Shown piece after piece: positions 25,493 to 33,686 of a stretch of DNA of 63,090 bases (positions are counted from its first letter, which is position 1; each line of letters begins with the position of its first letter). The translations under genes and the position numbers were made by a program. Where the stretch lies: the NCBI GenBank assembly GCA_947453945.1, contig CANGJB010000014.1, forward strand, positions 1-63,090, read 5' to 3'. The notes under the pieces are model-generated. The model ran no database searches and had not been told where the DNA came from. It saw nothing but the letters and a program-made list of their open reading frames with translations. The DNA is from Sphingomonadaceae bacterium. Its GTDB lineage: Bacteria; Pseudomonadota; Alphaproteobacteria; Sphingomonadales; Sphingomonadaceae.

Positions 25493-27379
25493 ATGCCTGC
25501 AACCATTGTCCAGACGAACCCCGTCCCCTTCAACCGTGTCGCCATTGATCCGGTCACGCTCGACATCATCGAGAACGCGCTGCGCAATGCGCGGATCGAG
25601 ATGGACGCAACGCTCGTGCGCACTGCGATGTCGCCCGGAATCCGCGAGCAGGGGGACGCGTTCCCGCTGATCGCAGATCACACCGGCAAGATGATCGTCG
25701 GCCAGTTCGGCAGCTTCATCGGCGGCTTCCTCGACAACTTCGACGGCACGCTGGAAGACGGTGACATGATCTTCCTGTCCGACCCCTATTCTGTCGACGG
25801 GGCGATCAGCCACTCGAACGACTGGCTGGTGCTGCTGCCGGTGTTCAAGGACGGGCGGCTCATCGCCTATACCTCGATGTTCGGCCACCAGAGCGACATT
25901 GGCGGCAAGGTTGTCGGCTCGATGCCGATCAACGCCCGCTCGATCTTCGAGGAAGGCGTGCGCATCCCGCCGGTCAAGATCTGGAAGAAGGGCGAGTACA
26001 ACGACGACCTGATGAAGCTCGTCATGCACCAGACGCGCAAGCCAGACTGGTGCCAGGCCGACCTTAATGCGCTGATTGCGGCCTGCCGCGTCGCCTCGCG
26101 CCGCGTGGTCGAGATGGCCGAGCGTTTTGGCGATGACGTTTATGTATCGGCCACGCAAGACCTTCTGGCGCGCAACCACCGCGCGATGCAGGCGCTCATC
26201 GGCATGGCGATTGCCGAGGAGCCGGTGAGCTTCGAGGACTACATCTGCGATGACGGCATGGGCTATGGCCCCTACAAGATCAAATGCACGATGTGGCGCC
26301 AGGACGGAAAGGTCGTGCTCGATTTTGCGGGAACCGATCCGCAGAGCCAGGCATCGATCAACTTTTTCCTCAATGAGAACATGTTCAAGATGTTCTTCGG
26401 CATCTACATGATCATGGTCTTCGATCCGCAGATCCTGTTCAACGACGGGTTCTATGATCTGATCGACGTGCGCATTCCCGAAGGCTCTCTGCTCAAGCCG
26501 AAGTTCCCCGCAGCCCTATCGGGCCGGACCCATGCGCTGGGGCGGATCTTCGATATTCTGGGCGGATTGCTGGGCCAGAAGACGCCTGAGTTTCTCAACG
26601 CAGCCGGGTTCTCGTCTTCACCGCACCTGTTCTACTCGGGTAACGATGCGCGTCCGGGCAAGGGGGGCGATTGGTTCCAGCTGTTCCAGATCGGCTTCGG
26701 CGGCATCCCGGGCCGTCCGATGGGTGACGGGCCGGACGGCCACTCGCTCTGGCCGGGCTTCACCAACGTGCCCAACGAGTTCCTCGAACGCTACTTCCCG
26801 ATGCGCATCGAGCGCTACGAATGCGCGGTGGATAGCGGCGGGGCGGGGCTCCACCGCGGCGGCAACGGCATCCATATGACCTACCGCTTCCTGAGCGCCG
26901 GCACGATCTCGATCCACGACGACCGCTGGTTCGTGCCGCCGTGGGGCGTGAACGGCGGCGAGCCGGGCACCCGCGCGCGCAAGGTGCTGGAGCGCGCCGA
27001 CGGCACGAGCCTGATCGTGGGCAACAAGGTCGAGGACGTGGAGGTGGAAGCGGGCGACCAGCTGCACTTCATCACCTGGGGCGGCGGCGGTTGGGGGGAC
27101 CCGCTGGCGCGCGATCCGGCGCTGATCGGGCTCGAGATCACGCAAGGGCTCGTTAGCGCCGCAGGCGCACGGGACTATGGCGTGGTGGCCGATAGTGCTG
27201 GCGTCATCGATCTGGCGGCGACCGAAGCGCTGCGTACCGAACTGCGTTCAAGCCGCGGCGAGCTGCCGCTGTTCAACTACGGCCCCGGAATCGAGGCTCT
27301 GCGCACCGCCTGTGCAGACGAAACCGGGCTCCCTGCGCCGATCCAGCCTGTCTGGCCGCATCTCGAAACGGCGGAGTAA
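25493..27379 (+). CDS. hyuB: HyuB-type hydantoinase/oxoprolinase catalytic subunit
   Basis: A 628-residue hydantoinase B/oxoprolinase family protein, partner of the upstream HyuA (14-base gap). It has the family's opening DPVTLDIIENALRNARIEMD and SPGIREQGDAFPLI, then a C-terminal glycine-rich segment RGGNGIHMTYRFLSAGTISI. The region that normally reads as a His-rich AQ-HxxHLG stretch is here QFGSFIGGFLDNF, so the active site appears to differ from typical hydantoinases. I took ATG at 25493; the frame runs back into hyuA. The reaction is unknown. Confidence 0.85.
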   Translation: MPATIVQTNPVPFNRVAIDPVTLDIIENALRNARIEMDATLVRTAMSPGIREQGDAFPLIADHTGKMIVGQFGSFIGGFLDNFDGTLEDGDMIFLSDPYSVDGAISHSNDWLVLLPVFKDGRLIAYTSMFGHQSDIGGKVVGSMPINARSIFEEGVRIPPVKIWKKGEYNDDLMKLVMHQTRKPDWCQADLNALIAACRVASRRVVEMAERFGDDVYVSATQDLLARNHRAMQALIGMAIAEEPVSFEDYICDDGMGYGPYKIKCTMWRQDGKVVLDFAGTDPQSQASINFFLNENMFKMFFGIYMIMVFDPQILFNDGFYDLIDVRIPEGSLLKPKFPAALSGRTHALGRIFDILGGLLGQKTPEFLNAAGFSSSPHLFYSGNDARPGKGGDWFQLFQIGFGGIPGRPMGDGPDGHSLWPGFTNVPNEFLERYFPMRIERYECAVDSGGAGLHRGGNGIHMTYRFLSAGTISIHDDRWFVPPWGVNGGEPGTRARKVLERADGTSLIVGNKVEDVEVEAGDQLHFITWGGGGWGDPLARDPALIGLEITQGLVSAAGARDYGVVADSAGVIDLAATEALRTELRSSRGELPLFNYGPGIEALRTACADETGLPAPIQPVWPHLETAE

Positions 27380-27385
27380 GTTCAG

Positions 27386-28588
27386 ATGAACGCAAGTGCA
27401 TTGAACGACATCCGCGTCGTGGAACTGGGCCAGCTGCTGGCAGGCCCGTTCTGCGGGCAGTTGCTGGGCGACATGGGTGCCGACGTGATCAAGGTCGAGC
27501 CGCCGCATGTGAACGGCAAAGGCGGCGGCGACCCGATGCGCGATTGGGGCCTTGGGGACGAGAAGGTCCACTGGGAAGTGATCGCGCGCAACAAGCGCTC
27601 GGTTTCGGCCAACCTGCGTATTCCCGAAGGCCAGGCGCTGGTGCGGCGCCTGATCCGCGAAGCTGACGTGCTGATCGAGAACTTCAAGCCGGGTACGCTC
27701 GAAAAGTGGGGCCTTGGGCCGGATGTGCTGCTGGCCGAACAGCCGGGCCTGATCATTGCCCGGATGTCGGGCTATGGGCAGGACGGTCCTTATTCGGACC
27801 GCGCAGGCTTTGGCGGGATCGGCGAGGCAATGGGCGGTTGGCGCTACATCGTGGGCGAGCCGGACCGGCCGCCGAGCCGCATGGGCGTCTCCATCGGCGA
27901 TACGCTGACGGCGACCTATGGCTGCATGGGCGTGCTGGCCGCGCTACATGTGCGCGAGAAGACCGGGAAGGGTCAGGTGATCGACGCCGCGCTCTATGAA
28001 AGCGTGCTGCAGGTCATGGAAGGGCTCGTTCCTGAATACGACCATTCGGGCGTGATCCGCGAGCGCTCGGGTTCGATCCTCAAGGGCATTGCGCCGTCCA
28101 ACGTCTATTCGTGCAAGGACGGCGAATTCATGATCGGTGCCAACAAGGATTCGCTGTGGAAACGCCTTGCAGTCGTTATGGGCCAACCCGAGCTGGGTGA
28201 CGATGCGCGGTTCGCAACGCACCTCGCGCGCGGCGAGAACCAGACCGAGATCGACAACCTGATCAACGACTGGACCAAGACGAAGACGATGGAGGAAGTC
28301 GACGCGCTGATGATCGAGGCTTCGATCCCGGCGGGCCGCGTCTACCGCGCGCCTGACATGCTGGCCGATCCGCACTTTGCCGCGCGCGGCGCGATCATCG
28401 ACGTCGAAACCGAGCGGTACGGCACGATGAAGATGCAGGGGGCTTTCCCCAAGCTTTCGGGCACTCCCAGCACCGTGCGCCGTCCGGCGCCTGCCGTGGT
28501 CGGGCAGCATAATGCCGAGATCTATGGCGAGCTTCTCGGCATGAGCGCGGCGGAACTGGCTGATCTGGCCGCCATCGGCGCGATCTGA
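27386..28588 (+). CDS. CaiB/BaiF family (type III) CoA-transferase
   Basis: A 400-residue type III CoA-transferase. The N-terminus VVELGQLLAGPFCGQLLGD and GADVIKVEPP are family signatures, and GVSIGDTLTATYG at about 168-180 contains the Asp that forms the aspartyl-CoA anhydride. It would move CoA from a donor such as succinyl-CoA to the pathway acid. It follows hyuB by six bases, and its TGA shares a base with the ATG of the next gene. In combination with the lyase it recalls the glutarate/3-hydroxy-3-methylglutarate CoA-transferase plus HMG-CoA lyase pair, which is the basis for guessing a branched hydroxy-dicarboxylate. Confidence 0.88.
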   Translation: MNASALNDIRVVELGQLLAGPFCGQLLGDMGADVIKVEPPHVNGKGGGDPMRDWGLGDEKVHWEVIARNKRSVSANLRIPEGQALVRRLIREADVLIENFKPGTLEKWGLGPDVLLAEQPGLIIARMSGYGQDGPYSDRAGFGGIGEAMGGWRYIVGEPDRPPSRMGVSIGDTLTATYGCMGVLAALHVREKTGKGQVIDAALYESVLQVMEGLVPEYDHSGVIRERSGSILKGIAPSNVYSCKDGEFMIGANKDSLWKRLAVVMGQPELGDDARFATHLARGENQTEIDNLINDWTKTKTMEEVDALMIEASIPAGRVYRAPDMLADPHFAARGAIIDVETERYGTMKMQGAFPKLSGTPSTVRRPAPAVVGQHNAEIYGELLGMSAAELADLAAIGAI

Positions 28589-29229
28589 TGGCGCACGGAG
28601 AGGCGGATCTCACGGGTAACTACGCGGGCGCATTCGACGGCTCTCTGCCGTTCGGATCGCGCCCTGCTGTAATCTTGATCGATATGGTCGAGGCCTATCT
28701 TCAGCCCGGCTCACCCCTTTATGCCGGGGTAGAGGCGGCGGTGGAATCAGCGGCGCGGCTCCGCGCAGCGGCGCACGCGGCGGGCTTTCCTGTGATCTTC
28801 ACCAACGTGGAGTATGCACCGGGCGGTGCCGATGGCGGGGTGTTCTACCGCAAGGTGCCGGCGCTTGCGGTTTTCCAGCAAGGCTCTCCGCTGGGCGCCT
28901 TTCCCGCAGCGCTGAGCCCCGAAGACGGCGATCTCGTCATCACCAAGCGCTATGCCTCGGCGTTCTTTGCCACGCATCTGGCGGCGACGCTGACCTCGCT
29001 GGGCGTTGATACGCTGGTCATTGCCGGGGTGTCGACTTCTGGTTGCGTGCGGGCGACGGCGCTCGATGCCTGTCAGAACGGCTTCCTGCCATTCGTGGTG
29101 CGGGAAGCCTGCGGGGATCGCCATGCCGCTCCGCATGAGGCGAACCTGTTTGATCTTCAGGCCAAATATGCCGAAGTGGTCAGCGAGACCCGGGCGCTCG
29201 AGCTCATGGCGGGTGCCGTCACGCGCTGA
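28588..29229 (+). CDS. Isochorismatase-like cysteine hydrolase (N-carbamoylsarcosine amidase type)
   Basis: A 213-residue cysteine hydrolase. The catalytic triad is visible: Asp in AVILIDMVEAYLQP, Lys in VITKRYASAF, and Cys in GVSTSGCVRATALDA preceded by the cis-peptide-type V-S segment. N-carbamoylsarcosine amidases and maleamate amidases share this pattern. Next to a HyuA/HyuB pair an amidase would fit hydrolysis of an amide or carbamoyl product, as in the creatinine route from N-methylhydantoin. The lyase and CoA-transferase are not part of that route, so a different substrate is likely. It overlaps the convergent marR gene by 11 bases. Confidence 0.85.
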   Translation: MAHGEADLTGNYAGAFDGSLPFGSRPAVILIDMVEAYLQPGSPLYAGVEAAVESAARLRAAAHAAGFPVIFTNVEYAPGGADGGVFYRKVPALAVFQQGSPLGAFPAALSPEDGDLVITKRYASAFFATHLAATLTSLGVDTLVIAGVSTSGCVRATALDACQNGFLPFVVREACGDRHAAPHEANLFDLQAKYAEVVSETRALELMAGAVTR

Positions 29230-29674
29230 GTGGTTCAGCCCTGGGTTGCTCGGCGAGGGGTGCAAGCAGGCGGGCAAGCGCTGCGCGATCCTCCTCATCC
29301 ATCCGGGCGCCAAGCGCGGTTTCGATGGCTTCGGCGTAGATCGGCCACATCGCGGCGCGCATCGCAAGTCCTTCGATCGTGAGCTGCAGCAGGTGCCCGC
29401 GCGCATCGGCCGGGCATGGCGTGCGCGAGACAAGACGCGCCTTGACCATGCGATCCACCAGCCGCGAGAGCGTGTACTGCTCGATGCCGAGCGCGGCCTG
29501 CAGATCGCGCGGGCGCTGAGCGCCGCCCCTTTCGAGCGCGAGCAGCACGTCGTACCATTCGGGCGGGGGCAGGCCGACCGCGCGCAGCGCGCCGGCGCAG
29601 TGCTGGTTGGCAAGATCAGCCGCGCGGACAAGACGGTTCCAGGCAAGCAAAGTCATGGCAGCGGGCATTGCCAT
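29219..29674 (-). CDS. MarR family transcriptional regulator
   Basis: A protein of about 151 residues with a MarR winged helix: LPPPEWYDVLLALERGGAQR, then LGIEQYTLSRLVDRMVKARL as the recognition helix, and a wing with DARGHLLQLT. I chose ATG at 29674; 29668 and 29656 are alternatives. The frame continues far upstream but crosses the repeat region and the antiporter gene. It converges on the hydrolase gene at the end of the lyase-hydantoinase operon. Two matching inverted repeats lie in its leader, suggesting autoregulation. Confidence 0.85.
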   Translation of the reverse strand: MAMPAAMTLLAWNRLVRAADLANQHCAGALRAVGLPPPEWYDVLLALERGGAQRPRDLQAALGIEQYTLSRLVDRMVKARLVSRTPCPADARGHLLQLTIEGLAMRAAMWPIYAEAIETALGARMDEEDRAALARLLAPLAEQPRAEPLSA

Positions 29675-29690
29675 GGTGCACGGCCCTTTC

Positions 29691-29766
29691 GATGCATCTG
29701 CATGGAAAAGCCCATGCGGATGCATGAGTGATGATGCAGCTGCATGGGGAAGTCCATGCGAGTGCA
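29691..29766. repeat. Two 34-bp direct repeats, each with an 18-bp inverted repeat (candidate MarR operators)
   Basis: Copies at 29691-29724 and 29733-29766 agree at 28 of 34 positions and start 42 bases apart, four helical turns. Each holds GCATGG, a six-base spacer and CCATGC. They lie just upstream of marR, between it and the antiporter gene's end, so they are the natural operator for MarR dimers bound on one face of the DNA. Confidence 0.7.
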
Positions 29767-29771
29767 AATAC

Positions 29772-31586
29772 TTAGCCGGGTTCGCCTTCGGCTTCCTGCG
29801 GCTCGGGCCCTGAAAGCACCTGCTCACGCGCGGCGCGCGGATCGCCAGTTTCGACTTGCCGATCGAGCCGGGCAGTGTCGCGGCTGCGGAACAGGGTTTC
29901 GGCGCGGCTGATCGCCTCGTTGCTGAGCCCGGCGTTGTCGAGCGCGGCGCGGGCCATGGAGACGGCGCTTTCGAAGGTTTCGCGCACGATGAGTGTGGCA
30001 GGCGCATCGCGCAGCTTGATCACGGCGCGGCGATCGAAGGCGCGGACATACAGCGCGGACCGGGGGAACGCCTCGAGCACGGCCTGGAGCATGGGCGCAT
30101 CGATCTGATCGCCATCGAGGCAGAACAGGATCATTTCGGCCTCTGCCGCGCCGGCCTGCCGCAACATGTCTATACGCGTGCCATTACCGAAATAGACCTT
30201 GGCGCCAAAGGTGCCGGCAACATCAATCATGTCGACATCGGTATCGATGAGCGTGACCGTGATCCCGGCGGACTGCAACACTTGGCCGACGGCTTGCCCG
30301 AAGCGGCCATAGCCGACGATCAGGGCATTGGCCCCGTCGTTGCTGGGACCTTCGCGCTCGCCCGAGCCTGCGGGCTGAGGTTCGGCGCGGAAGCGGCGGG
30401 TGGCGATCATCAGGAACGGGGTGGTGGCCATCGAAAGCGTGACGACCGCTCCGAACAAGCTAGCCGCCTCGGGCGCGATCAGCAGCGCGTGGCTCGCCTG
30501 CGTGAACAGCACGAAGCCGAACTCGCCGCCTTGGCTGAGCAGGAGCCCCAGCGCGAGCGCGCCGCGCCACGGCACCCCGAACAGCCGCGCCAGCCCGAAC
30601 ATGACCGTCGCCTTCACCGTGATAAGCATCAGCGCCATGGAAATGACGAACAGCGGATCGCGGGCAATCGCGCCCAGATCGAGCATCATGCCCACGGCAA
30701 GGAAGAACAGGCCGAGCAGGATCGAGCGGAACGGCTCGACATCGGCTTCCAGTTCGTGCCGATAGGGGCTGTCTGCCAGCATCACGCCGGCAATGAACGC
30801 ACCCAGCGCGGTCGAGAGGCCGAGCAGTTCCATGACTGCGCCTGCGGCTGTCACGGTGAAAAGCGCGGCGACAACGAACATCTCGCGCTCACCGAGATTG
30901 CCGATCAGGCGGAACAGCGGGCGGATCAGGAAGCGCCCTGCCGCGACCAGACCAACGATGGCCGCCACGGTTTGCAGCGCCAGCAGCCAGCCCGGCGGCC
31001 CCCCGGCATCGGCCGGGTTGCGGCTCATCGCCGTGATGATCGTGATCAGCGGGATGATCGAGAGATCCTGAAACAGCAGGATCGAGAAAGCACGCTCGCC
31101 AAACCGGGTCTTGAGGCGGCCGGACGACTGGAGCATCGGCAGCACCTGCGCGGTGGACGAGAGCGCCAGGGGCAGGCCCAGCGCCAGTGCAGCGGCTGAC
31201 GAGAAGTTGGTTGTCAGCATGATCGCGCCAGCAAGGGCAAGGCCGCAGATCGAAACCTGGAGCAGGCCAAGCCCGAGGATGTCGCGCTTCATCTTCCACA
31301 GCTTCGACGGATCGAGTTCGAGCCCGACGAGGAACAGCAGCAGCGTGATGCCGAGTTCGGCAAAACCCAGCTTCTGTTCGGCGTCCCCGACCATGTTCAG
31401 CACGAACGGCCCGAGCACTGCCCCTGCCACGAGATAGCCCAGCGTGGCGCCGAGACCGAGGCGGCGGAACAGCAGCACGAACGCGAGCGCAAAGCCGAGC
31501 AGCAGGAAGCCGTCGTGCAAGATCGAGGCGGGTTGAGGTGATGACACCTGATAGTTGTCAGGCCTTGTGGGCCCAAGGTCAACCAT
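29772..31586 (-). CDS. KefB/KefC-type monovalent cation:proton antiporter (CPA2) with TrkA-N domain
   Basis: A 604-residue membrane protein. Residues about 20-400 form twelve or so membrane segments of the CPA2 family, including LGITLLLFLVGLELDPSKLW and FRSILLGLFFLAVGMMLDLG. A cytoplasmic TrkA-N nucleotide-binding domain follows (NALIVGYGRFGQAVGQVL, then VTLIDTDVDMIDVAG). Such proteins export potassium against protons and are gated by nucleotides or glutathione adducts. The C-terminus is charged and probably disordered. It is transcribed divergently from the small gene at 31677. Confidence 0.88.
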   Translation of the reverse strand: MVDLGPTRPDNYQVSSPQPASILHDGFLLLGFALAFVLLFRRLGLGATLGYLVAGAVLGPFVLNMVGDAEQKLGFAELGITLLLFLVGLELDPSKLWKMKRDILGLGLLQVSICGLALAGAIMLTTNFSSAAALALGLPLALSSTAQVLPMLQSSGRLKTRFGERAFSILLFQDLSIIPLITIITAMSRNPADAGGPPGWLLALQTVAAIVGLVAAGRFLIRPLFRLIGNLGEREMFVVAALFTVTAAGAVMELLGLSTALGAFIAGVMLADSPYRHELEADVEPFRSILLGLFFLAVGMMLDLGAIARDPLFVISMALMLITVKATVMFGLARLFGVPWRGALALGLLLSQGGEFGFVLFTQASHALLIAPEAASLFGAVVTLSMATTPFLMIATRRFRAEPQPAGSGEREGPSNDGANALIVGYGRFGQAVGQVLQSAGITVTLIDTDVDMIDVAGTFGAKVYFGNGTRIDMLRQAGAAEAEMILFCLDGDQIDAPMLQAVLEAFPRSALYVRAFDRRAVIKLRDAPATLIVRETFESAVSMARAALDNAGLSNEAISRAETLFRSRDTARLDRQVETGDPRAAREQVLSGPEPQEAEGEPG

Positions 31587-31676
31587 GCTTGGTCCATGGT
31601 CCTTGATGGACCTATCCCGTTGACATTAGTGTAGGCAGCGTGGTTCCTCTTGCGCACAACCACACAGGAGAGGCCC

Positions 31677-31976
31677 ATGTCTGTTGCCGGCAAGTATGAA
31701 TGCATCACCCGTTCGCCGATGGGCGATCAGACCTCGATCCTTACTATTGAAGTGGACGGCAGCAGCTTCAGTGGCAGCAATTCCGGACCGATGGGCAACA
31801 TGGCGATCACTGGTGGAACAGTGGATGGCAACACTGTCAGCTGGTCGAGCGACATCACGGTGCCGATGCCGATGAAGCTTGATTGCAAGGCAACCATCGA
31901 AGGTGACGAGCTTTCCGGTACGGTAACTGCCGGCATGTTTGGCAGCTTTCCGATGACGGGCAAGCGCATCGGTTGA
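31677..31976 (+). CDS. Small conserved protein of unknown function
   Basis: A 99-residue protein with no signal peptide or membrane segment. It is made of short repeated beta-type strands rich in Gly, Ser, Thr and Met (PMGDQTSILTIEVDG, GPMGNMAITGGTVDG, WSSDITVPMPMKLDCKATIE, FGSFPMTGKR), suggesting a small beta-barrel that might bind a hydrophobic ligand. ATG at 31677 follows AGGAGAGGCCC, a good ribosome site. Similar proteins occur in sphingomonads and other bacteria from memory, but I know of no assigned function. Confidence 0.75.
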   Translation: MSVAGKYECITRSPMGDQTSILTIEVDGSSFSGSNSGPMGNMAITGGTVDGNTVSWSSDITVPMPMKLDCKATIEGDELSGTVTAGMFGSFPMTGKRIG

Positions 31977-32018
31977 GCGGCGAGATGGGGGAGGGCGCGC
32001 GCCACCCCCACACAGCCG

Positions 32019-32468
32019 TTACCGGGCGCGAATGCGCTTGAATGTGCCCGAGAACGCGAGCGTCGGTTCTCCGTCTGCCGTGATCAGCCCGCGCGCGAAA
32101 ACCAGGCTGTACCCAGCGCGGATAACTTCACCGCGTGCTTCGAGCAGCTGGCCGGCACGGGCTGGCCCGACGAACTCGCTGTTGAACGTGACCGTCACCC
32201 CGCTCATTTCCTCGCCTGTGGCGCTGGCGATCATGAACAGCGAAAAATCGCCGAAGGTCATCAGGCAGCCGCCGTGGATGCTGCCATGGGCGTTGCAGTT
32301 CTTTGGCTGCGGGCGGAAGCCGGTAACCACGCCTTGGTCGTCGCGGCGGACGTAAAATGGACCGACATCGTCCTCGAACGGATCGTTGCCCGCCCAGTGA
32401 TACCATCCCGCCCAGGCAGGATCGGCGGCAGGTTCAAGCTTTCCGGCAAAGGGCGGGGCAGTGGTCAT
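32019..32468 (-). CDS. PaaI-like hotdog-fold thioesterase
   Basis: A 149-residue single hotdog-domain protein. The family motif NCNAHGSIHGGCLMTFGDFSLF at about 57-78 has the HGG catalytic turn with an Asp acting as general base. The following beta strands include VTVTFNSEFVGPA and FARGLITADGEPTLAFSGTF. Members hydrolyse acyl- or aryl-CoA thioesters. It is a lone minus-strand gene, with no pathway partner apparent. Confidence 0.85.
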   Translation of the reverse strand: MTTAPPFAGKLEPAADPAWAGWYHWAGNDPFEDDVGPFYVRRDDQGVVTGFRPQPKNCNAHGSIHGGCLMTFGDFSLFMIASATGEEMSGVTVTFNSEFVGPARAGQLLEARGEVIRAGYSLVFARGLITADGEPTLAFSGTFKRIRAR

Positions 32469-32661
32469 CGCGGTCAGGTTCCCTCTAAACGGCGGCTTTG
32501 TGCCCTAGAGCAGGATGTCCGCCGCTACCAGTGCGCGGGTCGCAAGAACCTTGCCGAGCCAGCCGCGCCCGCAAATCGCACGTCAGTTTCTGGTCTAAGC
32601 ATTGTACGCAGAAGTGTTTTTACGGTTGAATCACAGGGTCAAGTGTGATTCTGTCGTTTTG

Positions 32662-32973
32662 ATGAAACGTCGCAATACCCACCTCAAGCTGCCGCGTGAA
32701 AGCCTGACGCAAACCTCCGCACTGGTTGCGTTGCTGCTCATGGGCGCGGTAGCTCTTGCGGGGCCGAGCGGCGTATTGGCGTGGACCGAGAACGCCCGCC
32801 TGCTCGAACAGCATCAGGCTGAGGTCAAGAAGCTTGAGGCTGAGCGGGATCGCTTGCGCAACCGCGTGAACCTGCTTGATCCTCGCCATGCCGATCCCGA
32901 TCTGGTCGGTGAGCTGCTGCGCGCCGATCTCAACGTGGCTCACCCTGACGAGATCGTCATCCAGCGCAAATGA
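32662..32973 (+). CDS. FtsB/DivIC-like septum formation initiator
   Basis: A 103-residue protein with a short basic N-terminus, one membrane segment (SALVALLLMGAVALAGPSGVLAW) and a coiled coil (LLEQHQAEVKKLEAERDRLR) followed by a conserved hydrophobic tail DPDLVGELLRADL. This is the FtsB/DivIC plan, a bitopic divisome protein that bridges FtsL and FtsQ. I chose ATG at 32662; the frame starts at 32602. In many alphaproteobacteria ftsB is near eno or pdhA; here folE follows directly. Confidence 0.8.
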   Translation: MKRRNTHLKLPRESLTQTSALVALLLMGAVALAGPSGVLAWTENARLLEQHQAEVKKLEAERDRLRNRVNLLDPRHADPDLVGELLRADLNVAHPDEIVIQRK

Positions 32974-33020
32974 CGCAAACCGCCGCCATGCGCGGCAGGT
33001 TCCAAGGAGCATTTTCGAGC

Positions 33021-33635
33021 ATGGACGTCCACCACGGGCACGATGACGACGACGCCAGCGAAGCGGGCAAGATCCCAGTTCCTGCCGAAGTCCAGAACGC
33101 GATCCGAACGCTGATCCGCTGGTCGGGCGATGATCCGGAGCGCGAGGGCTTGCTCGATACGCCGCGCCGCGTGGCGCGTGCGTGGAAAGAGTACTGCCAG
33201 GGCTACGGCGAGGACCCCGCTGCGCATCTGGCGCGCCAGTTCGAAGAGGTGGGCGGCTACGACGAGTTGGTCCTGCTCAAGGACATTCCGTTCCAGTCAC
33301 ACTGCGAACACCACATGGCGCCGATCATTGGCAAGGCGGCCATCGCCTATCTGCCCCGGGACAAGGTGGTGGGCATTTCAAAGCTCGCACGTGTGCTCAA
33401 CGCCTATGCCCGGCGGCTGCAAATTCAGGAGCGGCTTACCGCGGAAGTTGCCACCTGCATCTGGGATAACCTCAAGCCGCATGGCGTGGCCGTGGTGATC
33501 GAGGCGCAGCATGGCTGCATGACCGGGCGCGGGGTGCGCACGCCGGGCGTGGGTATGGTCACCAGCCGGATGATAGGCACATTTCTTGAAGACAACCGCA
33601 GCCGGAAGGAAGTGCTCAGCCTGATGGGCTATTGA
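33021..33635 (+). CDS. folE: GTP cyclohydrolase I
   Basis: A 204-residue enzyme that converts GTP to 7,8-dihydroneopterin triphosphate, the first step of folate biosynthesis. The zinc ligands are in QSHCEHHMAPI and HGCMTGRGVR, and the latter with the preceding EAQHGC gives the GTP-binding site. GISKLARVLNAYARRLQIQERLT is the family's central signature. I prefer ATG at 33021, which has AAGGAG 11 bases upstream; an upstream ATG at 32970 overlaps the ftsB-like stop and would add 17 residues. The N-terminus is His/Asp-rich (HHGHDDDD), not needed for catalysis. Confidence 0.93.
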   Translation: MDVHHGHDDDDASEAGKIPVPAEVQNAIRTLIRWSGDDPEREGLLDTPRRVARAWKEYCQGYGEDPAAHLARQFEEVGGYDELVLLKDIPFQSHCEHHMAPIIGKAAIAYLPRDKVVGISKLARVLNAYARRLQIQERLTAEVATCIWDNLKPHGVAVVIEAQHGCMTGRGVRTPGVGMVTSRMIGTFLEDNRSRKEVLSLMGY

Positions 33636-33686
33636 GCATGGCATGGCCCAAAGGGGCTGCATGCCGCAGTGACATGGTCTCCCCGC

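Noticed and set aside
22521..25502. Long minus-strand reading frame of 993 codons
   Set aside because: It is antisense to the lyase and hyuA genes, has no family features and an odd His/Arg-rich composition; high GC makes such frames.
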